Position numbers and translations under genes: made by a program. The notes beneath the pieces were generated by a model, which made no database searches, had not been told where the DNA came from, and was given only the letters and a program-made list of their open reading frames with translations. DNA of 64,000 nt from Accumulibacter sp. Lineage in GTDB: Bacteria; Pseudomonadota; Gammaproteobacteria; Burkholderiales; Rhodocyclaceae. The stretch lies in contig NZ_JAMTDQ010000043.1 in assembly GCF_023806635.1 (NCBI RefSeq), positions 62,001-126,000 on the forward strand, read 5' to 3'. Numbering within the stretch: position 1 is the stretch's first letter; the number at the start of each line of letters is the position of its first letter. Below are positions 19,775 through 28,679 of the stretch, piece by piece.

Positions 19775-21013
19775 ATGCCCGCACCGGGTGCCCGCGAATC
19801 CGGACAGGCGATGGCCGCCAGCGGCAGCCATCGTTCGTTGCCGAAGAGCATCTGGCTGCTCGGAATGGTCTCGATGTTCATGGACATCTCGTCCGAGCTG
19901 GTGCATTGCCTGCTGCCGATGTTCATGGCCGGCGTCCTCGGCGCGTCGATGCTGGCGATCGGCATCGTCGAAGGCATCGCCGAAGCGACGGCGGCCATCG
20001 CCAAGGTCTTCTCGGGCGCGATCAGTGATCGTTTTCGCCGGCGCAAGATGCTCGTCGTGCTCGGCTACGGCCTCGGTGCCTGCAGCAAGCCGGCGTTTCC
20101 GCTCGCCTCGACGATCGACCTGGTCGTCGCCGCGCGCTTCGTCGATCGCGTCGGCAAGGGAATCCGGGGCGCGCCGCGCGACGCGCTCGTCGCCGATCTC
20201 GTGCCCCCCGGGCAACGGGGCGCCGCCTACGGCCTGCGCCAGGCCCTCGACTCCGCCGGCGCCTTTCTCGGTCCGCTGCTCGCGATCGCCTTCATGCTCT
20301 GGCTGGCGAGCGACATCCGTCTCGTGCTGTGGGTGGCGGTCGCACCGGCGTTCGTCGCGCTGCTGCTGACGCTCGCGCTGCGCGAGCCACGACCACCCCC
20401 GGTCGCCAGCGCCCCGCGCGAACGCCTCCGCCTGCGGCTCGGCAGGAGGCTGCCGCGGCACTTCTGGCTGGTCGTCGCCCTGGGCGCCGTCTTCACCCTG
20501 GCGCGCTTCAGCGAAGCCTTCCTGATCCTCCGAGCGCAGGATGTCGGTCTCGCCGCTGCCCACGTGCCGGCAATCCTGATCGTGCTGAACGCCGTCTACG
20601 CCGCGCTCGCCTACCCCGCCGGCGCCATCGCCGACCGGCTTGCGGCGCGCTCGTTGCTGCTGCCTGGACTCGGCGTGCTGGTCGTCGCCGACGTCGTTCT
20701 GGCGATCGCCGATTCGCCCGTCATCGCCTTCGCCGGCGCGGCGCTCTGGGGACTGCACCTGGCGCTGACGCAGGGGCTGCTCGCCAAGCTCGTCGCCGAT
20801 GCCGCACCCGAAGCGCTGCGCGCAACGGCGTTCGGCATCTTCAACCTGGTGACGGGCGGCGCACTCCTGCTGGCGAGCGTTGTCGCCGGATGGCTGTGGA
20901 GCACCTTCGGCGCGGCGGCGACCTTCAGCGCCGGAGCAGCGTTCGCCGCCATCGCGGCGGCCGGGTTGCTGCTCCATCGCCCGCAGGGGCCTGCCGCTGC
21001 GGGTGTCGAGTGA
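19775..21013 (+). CDS. Major facilitator superfamily permease
   Basis: 412 residues with about 12 membrane helices and a central cytoplasmic loop (REPRPPPV region). A basic motif, SDRFRRRKM, follows helix 2, and a conserved GKGIRGAPRDALVADL segment marks a bacterial MFS subfamily of unassigned substrate. It starts 45 bp after PCuAC and is probably cotranscribed with the copper genes, so a link to metal or small-molecule export is possible but unproven. An ATG at 19811 could be the true start. Confidence 0.8.
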   Translation: MPAPGARESGQAMAASGSHRSLPKSIWLLGMVSMFMDISSELVHCLLPMFMAGVLGASMLAIGIVEGIAEATAAIAKVFSGAISDRFRRRKMLVVLGYGLGACSKPAFPLASTIDLVVAARFVDRVGKGIRGAPRDALVADLVPPGQRGAAYGLRQALDSAGAFLGPLLAIAFMLWLASDIRLVLWVAVAPAFVALLLTLALREPRPPPVASAPRERLRLRLGRRLPRHFWLVVALGAVFTLARFSEAFLILRAQDVGLAAAHVPAILIVLNAVYAALAYPAGAIADRLAARSLLLPGLGVLVVADVVLAIADSPVIAFAGAALWGLHLALTQGLLAKLVADAAPEALRATAFGIFNLVTGGALLLASVVAGWLWSTFGAAATFSAGAAFAAIAAAGLLLHRPQGPAAAGVE

Positions 21014-21053
21014 AGGTGATCGACCGCCCCTGGACAGCAGGCTCCGAAACGAC

Positions 21054-21080
21054 GACGGCGACCAAGGTCGCCGTCTTCTC
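21054..21080. terminator. Hairpin between convergent MFS and PEP-CTERM genes
   Basis: Perfect 10-bp arms, GACGGCGACC / GGTCGCCGTC, with a two-base centre lie between the two converging stop codons. The plus side continues TTCTC. A bidirectional terminator is likely. Confidence 0.55.
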
Positions 21081-21096
21081 AGGACCGCGGCGCGGA

Positions 21097-21888
21097 TCAG
21101 GCTTTGCGGCGGCGGCGCGAAAGCCCGAGAGCGGCCATTCCCATGCCGAGCAGAGCGAGTGCAGCCGGTTCCGGAACTTGCCCGACATCGCCTTGCGTGT
21201 CGGAGGCCACGATCCTGAAGTTGTCGAGCGCGGCATAGCCGCCAACCAGTTCGTCGATGACCAGGGTGACGTTGCCGTTGGTATTGCCGGTGGTATCGAG
21301 ACCGACAATGTGGTTCGTCCAGTTGAACACGTTCGGCGCCGAGGACAGCGCACCCGTGATGTCGACTGAATCCAGCAGGGTCGCCGTGCCCACATTGGCA
21401 ACGCCGATCGGATTGTCATACAGCGACAGGCGGAAGGAAGGAGCCAGTCCACCTGTTGGCACGAACGGCCCACCCCAGAAGTCCAGGTCTATCGACGAGA
21501 CATCGAGCTGGAAATTGAAGAACTTGTAGGCACCGATGTTGAAGGACAGGCCGAGACGATCATCATTGGCGCTCGACAGCATGCCGACGACGTAGCTGCC
21601 TGCCCTGCCCTGCGGATCCTGAAAGCCCGCGCCGCCCCACGCCAGGTTGCCGCCGACACGCAGGGTCTCCACCGTCCACTGTTGCGCGAAAGTGAAACCT
21701 GCCGGTTGATTGGGGTAAATGTCGTTGACGCTGGAATAGCTGGCATCCTTGCCGCCAAGGCCGGTATTGACATTGAAGGCGGGCAGGTCCGGGTTCTCGA
21801 AGTTCTGCGAGTACAACAGGACGCTGGCCTGGGAGGCCGACGCGCTGAAAACCAGCATGGCGGCAAGCAAAGTGCGATTCAATTTCAT
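21097..21888 (-). CDS. PEP-CTERM sorted extracellular protein
   Basis: 263 residues from ATG 21888 (SD GGAG upstream). A signal peptide ending at ASA/SQA is followed by a beta-rich domain of about 200 residues, then the textbook C-terminal signal VPEPAALALLGMGMAALGL plus SRRRRKA. PEP-CTERM proteins are cleaved by exosortase and are tied to exopolysaccharide and biofilm or floc formation. The central domain has no motif I can name. A sigma-54-type promoter lies just upstream. Confidence 0.88.
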   Translation of the reverse strand: MKLNRTLLAAMLVFSASASQASVLLYSQNFENPDLPAFNVNTGLGGKDASYSSVNDIYPNQPAGFTFAQQWTVETLRVGGNLAWGGAGFQDPQGRAGSYVVGMLSSANDDRLGLSFNIGAYKFFNFQLDVSSIDLDFWGGPFVPTGGLAPSFRLSLYDNPIGVANVGTATLLDSVDITGALSSAPNVFNWTNHIVGLDTTGNTNGNVTLVIDELVGGYAALDNFRIVASDTQGDVGQVPEPAALALLGMGMAALGLSRRRRKA

Positions 21889-21925
21889 GAAAAACTCCGA
21901 ACGGTTGTTGTTGTAACGGTCCACA

Positions 21926-21941
21926 AGCACATTCCATGCCA
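21926..21941 (-). promoter_or_regulatory. Sigma-54 (-24/-12) promoter of the PEP-CTERM gene
   Basis: TGGCATGGAATGTGCT on the minus strand fits TGGCAYR-N4-TTGCW with one mismatch and the required GG-N10-GC spacing. It ends 37 bp ahead of the start codon. PEP-CTERM genes are often under sigma-54 with PrsK/PrsR in exopolysaccharide-producing bacteria. Confidence 0.65.
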
Positions 21942-22103
21942 AAAAGATTTGCCGTTGCGATTCATGGCTTTGCTTGTTCTCGGCGAAGCGAGGTGTAAGA
22001 TTCCTCGACATGAGGCACGGGCGAGCGGCGCCTGCCGGATACGAATCGGCCCGCGGCCTCTCGGCTGATGATTCCGGCCGCGGCGAGTGCCTGCCGCAGA
22101 CGC

Positions 22104-22412
22104 TCAGTACTTGATCGAACAGCCGCAGGGCGTCCTCGCAGCGAGCAACACCGCTTTGCCGGCGAGCACCTCGCTCACCGCCATGCGGATGTGGTTGCGC
22201 GCAGCGGGAACGTCCGCCGGGTGGGCCGAGTGCCGGTCGTCGATGGCGCCCTCGCAGACCACCCTGCCGGCCGGATCGATCAGGTACGGGTGCGGTGCCG
22301 TCTTCGCAGCGTCGGTCTGCCCGGCGGCACCGATCGCGTCGCCGTTCGCCCGTGGCAGCGAAGCCGGCAGCGCTGGCCCGACCGGACAACCGGAACGCCC
22401 TGCACGCCGCTC
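22104..22412 (-). pseudogene. C-terminal remnant of a thioredoxin-fold peroxiredoxin/redoxin protein
   Basis: About 100 codons are open in this frame without a usable start. The downstream part reads TAPHPYLIDPAGRVV, then EGAIDDRH, then a helix (ARNHIRMAVSEVLAGKAV) and finally TPCGCSIKY, which is the C-terminal pattern of AhpC/TSA-like redoxins. The catalytic N-terminal half is absent, so this is a 5'-deleted gene. It is in the same frame as, and directly follows, the stop codon of the neighbouring hydrolase. Confidence 0.55.
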
Positions 22413-23135
22413 CTACCGCACCGGATGATGACGAGAAAGCATGTCAACCATCCGACGCCATGCGTCTGCTGCATCCTCGACGCGATGGTTCCGTCCGTCG
22501 AGATTGAAGCCGTGGTCCGCGTTCGGATACACCACCAGTTGCAGGGGAATCTGTCGCGCCTTGGCCAGCGACTCGATCTCCCGCATGTGCTCGATGAGAC
22601 AGCAGTTCTGGTAGCGGTCGAGCTCCGCTGCGAGTACGAGAACCGGGATGTGGATCCGGCCCACGACACCGCCGAGATTCTTCGCCCAACTCGTTGCCGG
22701 GTAGTGAAGCACAGCTGCCTTGACCAGTTCGGACATTGCCAGTCCGTGCGCGAGCACCCCGCCGCCGCCCTGCGAGAAGCCGATCAGCATCACCTTGCTG
22801 CTCGCACCGTTCGTCGAATCCAGCGCCGTCGTGATCACTGCGCGCAGGTTCTGTGCCCCGTCCTGTTGTCGCGTGAGGATGTCCCGGCCGTCGATCAGCA
22901 CGGCGCGATAGCCAAGCTCAGCCACTTGCCTCGCGTAGGCGCGGTAGTTCGGCGGCCCGGACTGCCCGGAGACCACGACGACGACGGGTCCCTGTCCGGA
23001 CTTCGGCAGGAATACCTCCTGCGCCGGTCGACCCTGCGCCATGACCGCGAGCGGCCACAGTCCACAGAGCGTCAGCCCCCAAGTCAGGACGGCCCACCGT
23101 GTCGTCTTGCCAGCCTGTCGAATCCAGCTCTGCAT
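22413..23135 (-). CDS. Exported dienelactone-hydrolase-like alpha/beta hydrolase
   Basis: 240 residues. The start at 23135 is set by GAGGGGAGCGGG just upstream; the longer open frame is arginine-rich non-coding sequence. Signal peptide about residues 1-31. The alpha/beta-hydrolase core has the nucleophile elbow GFSQGGG, an acid in LAAELDRYQ and the His in NADHGFN. Family members cleave ester or lactone bonds; the substrate here is unknown. It has no same-strand partner except the redoxin remnant after its stop. Confidence 0.8.
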   Translation of the reverse strand: MQSWIRQAGKTTRWAVLTWGLTLCGLWPLAVMAQGRPAQEVFLPKSGQGPVVVVVSGQSGPPNYRAYARQVAELGYRAVLIDGRDILTRQQDGAQNLRAVITTALDSTNGASSKVMLIGFSQGGGGVLAHGLAMSELVKAAVLHYPATSWAKNLGGVVGRIHIPVLVLAAELDRYQNCCLIEHMREIESLAKARQIPLQLVVYPNADHGFNLDGRNHRVEDAADAWRRMVDMLSRHHPVR

Positions 23136-23624
23136 CCCGCTCCCCTCTTTCGGCCTGTTCCCGCCGCCCGTGCCCACGTGACGGACCGCGCGCCAGCCGG
23201 CCCGTCGTCTGCAGCCCCGCGTTGGCGACTCCAGCGGCTGCAGCCGCCTGCAATGCCGGGCCCTGCCACGAAGCATGCCGATCCGGCACCGCGCAGGATC
23301 AGCCTCCCGTCCCGTCATCCGGACAACGAAGTGCTCTGGCCCTTGTGGCGCCAGCTCCCGGACTGGATCGCTGTGGGACCAGGGACGACGGCCGTGCCTG
23401 CCGGGCAGCGCTGCGATTGTAGCCTTCCACGCGTCGGATTCAGCCGTTCTCGTTGCCACCGGCCGCCCTGGCTGCTGCCCTCACCGCCCTGGGAGCCGCT
23501 TGTCCCCGGAGGAAGAACACGGTAGCCTTGCCGCCGCGCAGCGGCAGCAGACGCGCCGGCGTCGCAAGCGCCGCGACGCGTCACGGCGCCAGCAACCGGC
23601 GCCAACTGGAGGAGGCAACGACGC
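23136..23624. other. Intergenic region, nothing recognised
   Basis: 489 bp between two divergent genes. Open frames here are arginine-rich with coding-unlike third positions. No tRNA fold, repeat or clear promoter was found apart from the SD of the downstream regulator (GGAGGAGG at 23608-23615). Confidence 0.5.
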
Positions 23625-26600
23625 TTGGGAAAGTTCTGTCGGCCGCGGCTGCCGCGGGTGCATGTACGTGATCGCCTGTTCCGGCTCATCGACGACGGGC
23701 TGCAGGCAACGGCCGTGTGGATCGCCGGTTGCGCCGGCGCGGGCAAGACCACCCTCATCGGCAGCTACCTCGACAGCCGGCACCGCGCCGCGGTCTGGTA
23801 CCAGGTCGATCGCGGCGACACCGATGCCGCCGGCGTCTGCCATTTCCTTCGCCAGGCAACCGCCGGCACGACTGCGGCCGCCGCCGGCAGCATGCTGCCG
23901 CTCGACGCACTCGCCAGCGCCGATCTGCGGGCCTTCTTCCGGCACTACTTCGCCGACCTCTACGGCGGCTGGTCGGCCCCGACCACACTCGTCTTCGACA
24001 ATGCGCAGGAAGCGCTCTCGGCCTCGACCTTCCGTGCGCTGCTCGTCGCTGCCATCCACGAAGCCCCGGCCAGCATCCGCCTGCTGATCGCCAGCCGGGT
24101 ACGGCCGCCGCGGGACTTCGCGCGCCTGCTCGCCAGCGGCGAGCTGGTCGTCTTCGACCCGGGCGAACTCCCATTCAGCGAAGACGAATCGCTCGCCGTG
24201 CAGCGACTCGCGCGACCGCTGACGGGGACCCGTTCTCTGAGCCAGATGAACCGGCTGCACCAGCTCAGTCGCGGCTGGCCGGCGGGACTCAAGTTGCTGC
24301 TGCAGTTGCCGCAGGCGCAGGCCAGCCGACTGGATGACGGCACCACCGCCGATCAGGAAGCGCTCTTCAGCTACCTCGCGGGCGAGATCTTCGAGCAGCA
24401 ATCGCTCGCCGTGCAGCACATCCTGCTCGAGCTCGCCCACTTCCCGCGCATGAGCGCCGGCATGGCCGAAGAGCTGTGCGGCAGCGCGCAGGCGGTCGAG
24501 GTCCTCGCAACGATGCATCACGACAGCGTCCTCACCACCCTGCACGGCGACACCGAACAGGCGCAGTACGAATTCCACCCGCTGCTGCGCGAGTTCCTGC
24601 GCCGCCGCGCTCTGGCGCAACTCGCCGGCGACGAGCAGGCGCGCCTGCGCCGTCGTGCCGCCGCCCTCCTGGTCGGGTCTGGCGACCTCGAGTCGGCCGC
24701 CCAGCTGCTGATCGACGGCCGCCACTGGGACGAACTGCGCGAGCTGATCGGCAACACGGCCGGATCGCTGCTGCGCAAGGGCGCGCACCGCACCCTCGCC
24801 GACTGGCTGCAGGCCCTGCCCGCCGGGCTGCGCGACCCGGACCCGTGGTTGAGCTACTGGCACGGCGAAGCCGAACTGCACTTCGCTCCGCCACTGGCGC
24901 AGGAGCGCTTCGCGCGGGCCTGCCGGCTGTTCCGCGAGCGCGGTGACGGCGACGGCGCCTACCTCGCCTGGTCGGCGAGCGTCGACCTGATCTGCCTCGA
25001 ATGGGCCGACTTCAGTCAGCTCGACTACTGGCTGGATGAGGTCACGTCGCTGCGCGCGTCTTTCGGCGATCCCCCGGCTGCGCTGCACGAGCGCTTCACG
25101 GCGAGCATGTTCAGCGCGCTGATGTTCCGCCGACCACAGGACCCCGCCATCCACGCCGTCGCGGCGCGCCTGCTCGGCCTCGTCGAACGCTGCACCGACC
25201 CTGGCCAGCGCCTGCTTCTCGGCTGCAACCTGCACATCTACTACACCGTCTGCGTCGGCCGCCACGCCGAAGTCGAGCGGCTGATGAACGCGCTGCGCCC
25301 ACCCGACGAAACCGACCTGCCACCGGTCTTCGCCGTCCTCTGGGACGCGCTGCAGGCGATGGATCACTGGCGCCATGGCCGCTGTGCGCAGACGGTCAGC
25401 ACGGCCACGAGAGGGGTTCGCCGGGCACGCGAGCACGGCTTGCGCATGTGGGACTTCCTGCTCGCCGCACTCGAGGTCTATGGCTGGGTCAACGACGGCG
25501 TCGCCGATCGCGCAGGACTGGCGCTGCAACGCTTCGAGCGGATGATCGAACCGAGGCGCCGGATCGATCTCGCTCATTTCCACTATCTGACGGCGCTACA
25601 GCGGCTCGTCGCTGGTGATGGTGCCCGCGCACTTGCCGCCGTCGAGGCGGCTGAGGCGATCTCCAGCCACTGCGGTGGACCGCACCAGCGCGCGCTCGAC
25701 GGCCTGGCACTGGCGCAGGCGCTGCACGCCTGCGGCCGTGCCGGCGAGGCCTGGCGGGCGCTCGCGAGTGCCCGCCGCTTTGGCGAGATGATGCAGGGCG
25801 AGGTCCTCGCCTATCAGGCCGACCTGTGCGAAGCGAGCTTCGCCCTGGATGCCGGTGACGAGGCGCGCTGCGCCGCGGCGCTGCAGCGCGCCTTCAGCGT
25901 CGGCGCGCGGCAGGATTACCGCAACCACCAGCATTTCTTCCCCGCCGAGATGGCCCGTCTCTGCGCCTTCGCCCTCGAACACGACATCGTCCCGGACTTC
26001 GCACGCCGCCTGATCGCCATCCGGCGTCTCAAGCCGCCGCGCATCGACCTGCCGCAGTGGCCTTGGCCGGTGCGCATCCACACGCTCGGCCGCTTCAGCC
26101 TGGTCGTCAACGGACAGCCGGTCGGCACGGCCGCTGGCCTGACACAGAAGAAGCCCCTCGAACTGCTGCGTGTCCTGGTCGCACTCGGCGGGCGAGAGAT
26201 CCGGATCGGCGACGCGATCGGCGAGACCTGGGCCGCGGACGGAACGGTCGGCGGCGAGCGCCCGGCAGCGGCGGCACGACGCCGGCGTCCACCGGCGGTC
26301 GCGGTTGAGCCGGCGGCGATCGGCAAGCGCGAGCGCGGCGCCTTCGACAGCGCCCTCTCACGCCTGCGGCGCATCCTCGGCGGCGGCGACGGCGAGGCGG
26401 ATGATGTGGTGCTGGTCGAGGACGGGCTGCTGCGGCTCAATCCCGACCGCTGCCGGGTCGACCTCTGGTGTTGCCAGCGTGCGCTGGGCACGGTGCGCGC
26501 GCTGCTCGATGCGCCCGAGCCGGCGCCGGCGGAGCTGCTGGCAAGCGCGCGCGAGCTGCTGCGCCACTACCAGGGCGACTTCCTCGCCCGCGAAGCGCCG

Positions 26601-26933
26601 CTGCCGTGCTTCACCCGCCTGCGCGACGACCTGCGCCAGCAGATGGTCACGGCGCTCGCCGATCTCGCCGCCGCCCTCTGTCGCACCGGTCTGCACGACG
26701 AGGCGGCGAAGCTGTACGCCCGGGCGACGGCGATCGACCCCTGCCGCGAGCGGCTCTACCGCGACTGGATGAGCTGCCTGCAGCAGCAGGACGAACTCGC
26801 GGAAGGACTGCGCGTCTACCAGCGCTGCCGCGAGGTGCTCGCCGATCGCCTCGGCAGCCGCCCGTCGGCGACGACCGAAGCGCTTCGTCGCGCGCTCCTG
26901 AAAGCGTCGGCCAGCACCGAAGCGCGCGACTGA
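23625..26933 (+). CDS. MalT-like ATPase transcriptional regulator with BTAD (SARP-type) C-terminus
   Basis: 1102 residues from a TTG start with a strong GGAGGAGG SD nine bases upstream; no ATG is near. N-terminal P-loop ATPase with Walker A GCAGAGKTT (about 35-43) and LVFDN as Walker B, then about 450 residues of helical TPR/MalT-like sensor domain. The C-terminal part opens with RIHTLGRFSLVVNGQPV, the start of a SARP winged helix, and ends in a bacterial transcriptional activator domain with TPR helices. An insert of about 35 Arg/Pro/Ala residues (26236-26334) splits the winged helix. A ligand- and ATP-dependent activator is likely; targets unknown. Confidence 0.8.
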   Translation: MGKFCRPRLPRVHVRDRLFRLIDDGLQATAVWIAGCAGAGKTTLIGSYLDSRHRAAVWYQVDRGDTDAAGVCHFLRQATAGTTAAAAGSMLPLDALASADLRAFFRHYFADLYGGWSAPTTLVFDNAQEALSASTFRALLVAAIHEAPASIRLLIASRVRPPRDFARLLASGELVVFDPGELPFSEDESLAVQRLARPLTGTRSLSQMNRLHQLSRGWPAGLKLLLQLPQAQASRLDDGTTADQEALFSYLAGEIFEQQSLAVQHILLELAHFPRMSAGMAEELCGSAQAVEVLATMHHDSVLTTLHGDTEQAQYEFHPLLREFLRRRALAQLAGDEQARLRRRAAALLVGSGDLESAAQLLIDGRHWDELRELIGNTAGSLLRKGAHRTLADWLQALPAGLRDPDPWLSYWHGEAELHFAPPLAQERFARACRLFRERGDGDGAYLAWSASVDLICLEWADFSQLDYWLDEVTSLRASFGDPPAALHERFTASMFSALMFRRPQDPAIHAVAARLLGLVERCTDPGQRLLLGCNLHIYYTVCVGRHAEVERLMNALRPPDETDLPPVFAVLWDALQAMDHWRHGRCAQTVSTATRGVRRAREHGLRMWDFLLAALEVYGWVNDGVADRAGLALQRFERMIEPRRRIDLAHFHYLTALQRLVAGDGARALAAVEAAEAISSHCGGPHQRALDGLALAQALHACGRAGEAWRALASARRFGEMMQGEVLAYQADLCEASFALDAGDEARCAAALQRAFSVGARQDYRNHQHFFPAEMARLCAFALEHDIVPDFARRLIAIRRLKPPRIDLPQWPWPVRIHTLGRFSLVVNGQPVGTAAGLTQKKPLELLRVLVALGGREIRIGDAIGETWAADGTVGGERPAAAARRRRPPAVAVEPAAIGKRERGAFDSALSRLRRILGGGDGEADDVVLVEDGLLRLNPDRCRVDLWCCQRALGTVRALLDAPEPAPAELLASARELLRHYQGDFLAREAPLPCFTRLRDDLRQQMVTALADLAAALCRTGLHDEAAKLYARATAIDPCRERLYRDWMSCLQQQDELAEGLRVYQRCREVLADRLGSRPSATTEALRRALLKASASTEARD

Positions 26934-27439
26934 CACACAACCCGGTCGATCCTCAGGGCGACTGCAGCCCGTCGGCCCGCAGCCGGCCGGCGGCTGCCAC
27001 CGGTCCGGCTAGGGCCGCTTGCCGACACCGTTTCGGCCCTCGCTCCGCGAGGCGGTAGTCCTGCCACGCCCGCCCCGGGCTGCGACGGAGGGGGCGACAA
27101 GGACACTCACCCGGTGCAACGGCGTCACGTCGGTTTTCCGCGCACGGGGCGGTGGTTTCGTTCGTGCACGGGAGTCAGGCGGAGGCATGGCCGATGCAGC
27201 TTCCGGTCGTTCGCGGATGGTCGAGGATCGATGCTCTCGACACCGCCTGCCGGGTGCTCCGGCGGCCGAGATGTATGTCGCAGGTAAGAAGAAGATCGTC
27301 CGCCGCAGCCCATTTCCGTCTGCTAGATTCCAGCGTTGCAAGCCACCGCCCGGCCACCCTGTCGGCGCGGCGGCGCTGGCCCGCGAGTGCCTCGCCAAGG
27401 CCAGGAATCGACCATGCCACCGTTTTCCCTGGAGAGCAC
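26934..27439. other. Intergenic region, nothing recognised
   Basis: 506 bp between the regulator and the Calx-beta gene. Overlapping open frames are of shadow quality (Arg/Pro-rich). No RNA gene or repeat was recognised. Confidence 0.5.
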
Positions 27440-28498
27440 ATGTCTCGCGTCATCTCGGTCGACGACATCGTCATCAGCAAGTCCGCTGCCCACGCGGTGT
27501 TCACGGTGCGCCTGTCCGAAGCCGACCCACGGGCTCCGGTGACGGTCAGGTGGACGCTCATCGGACTGACTTCGGCGAACGGTGACGAGCGTGACGATGA
27601 GTTCGGCACGCTTGTCTTTGAGCCGGGAGTCGTCGAGCGGACCATCAGCGTCTCGCTGGCGAGCAGACGTGTATCCGCAAGGACGGAGACACTGGCGCTG
27701 ATCATCTCCTCGGCGAGCGCAAATGCGGTCATCGGCAACACGGTGGCGATCGCGACGATCATCGACTGCACGGCGGCGCTGGGACGGCCGCTGGTGACGG
27801 TCGACGACTGCGTGGTGGACAGTTCGATGAGGGAGGCGAGTTTCGTCGTGACGCTCGACCGGCCCTCGACGAGTCTCGTGGCGATGAGCTACGCGACGCA
27901 GGACGCCGGCGCGGTGGCCGGACGCCACTACGTCGCGACCAGCGGCCACCTCGACTTTGCCCCTGGCGAAACGGCGAAGACGGTCAAGGTCACCCTGCTC
28001 GATGCGATGGCAGCCGAATCCGCCGATGCCTTCAACCTCATCCTGTCGCGGCTGACCGGCGCGACGACGCTCGACCCGGCGGGGACGGCGATCATCGCCG
28101 GGAAAGCTCGCCCGCTGCTGCTTCCGCCTGAGCGAAGAATGGGCGATATCGTCGTCCGCTCGAGCCAGTCCCCCGGCCACGCGCTCGTGCCTGCCGACGA
28201 TCGGCACTGCGGCAGCTGGGGCATGGAGTACGGCACCTCCGGCGAGGGCACGGATGGCGACTTCCTCGACCACGCCGGCTTCCTGGCCCCGGGCCCCGAC
28301 GAAATGCTGCGCACGATGTGGCTGAGCCTGACCGGCGACGCGGCAGAGGAGCCGAGCCGGCGGAGCGCTTCGCGCGCTTGTCCCCCTGCGACGCCGACGG
28401 GACAGCGACGAGTGCGCGCCAGCAGGCAACGGCGACGGTCATCGCCGAAGCTGCTGCGGCGCGCGGGGCGCCGCTGGTCCTCGCTGAGCGTTCTGTAG
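27440..28498 (+). CDS. Calx-beta domain protein, 3' end probably frameshifted
   Basis: 352 residues from the ATG with GGAGA seven bases upstream. Two Calx-beta domains are visible: residues about 3-110 and about 115-215, the second with the typical DAGAVAGRHYVATSG and LDFAPGETAKTVKV strands. Calx-beta modules bind Ca2+ and occur in large adhesins; this protein has no signal peptide. The last 50 residues become Arg/Ser-rich, while the +1 frame carries the high-GC3 pattern of real coding DNA from about 28345, so a frameshift (natural or sequencing) probably altered the end. Function unknown. Confidence 0.6.
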   Translation: MSRVISVDDIVISKSAAHAVFTVRLSEADPRAPVTVRWTLIGLTSANGDERDDEFGTLVFEPGVVERTISVSLASRRVSARTETLALIISSASANAVIGNTVAIATIIDCTAALGRPLVTVDDCVVDSSMREASFVVTLDRPSTSLVAMSYATQDAGAVAGRHYVATSGHLDFAPGETAKTVKVTLLDAMAAESADAFNLILSRLTGATTLDPAGTAIIAGKARPLLLPPERRMGDIVVRSSQSPGHALVPADDRHCGSWGMEYGTSGEGTDGDFLDHAGFLAPGPDEMLRTMWLSLTGDAAEEPSRRSASRACPPATPTGQRRVRASRQRRRSSPKLLRRAGRRWSSLSVL

Positions 28499-28679
28499 GC
28501 AGGCGCCCACGCCCAATTTCTACCTGCCGCGGGCTCGTTCCGGGAACACCGGGCGCCGAGCGCCGCGACCGACGGCGAGGTATTTCAGCGATCCGGCGGC
28601 ATCGCCAGCCGCCACGCCCCGCAAGCCGCGCAGCGGTCACGTCGTCGATCGCGGCAGGCACCGGTCCCCGGCGCGCTGC

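Noticed and set aside
22068-23525. 485-codon plus-strand open frame
   Set aside because: It runs antisense to the dienelactone-hydrolase-like gene, which has a signal peptide, SD and catalytic motifs.
23136-23624. tRNA or small RNA in the intergenic region
   Set aside because: No cloverleaf arms, terminator or promoter could be assembled from the sequence.
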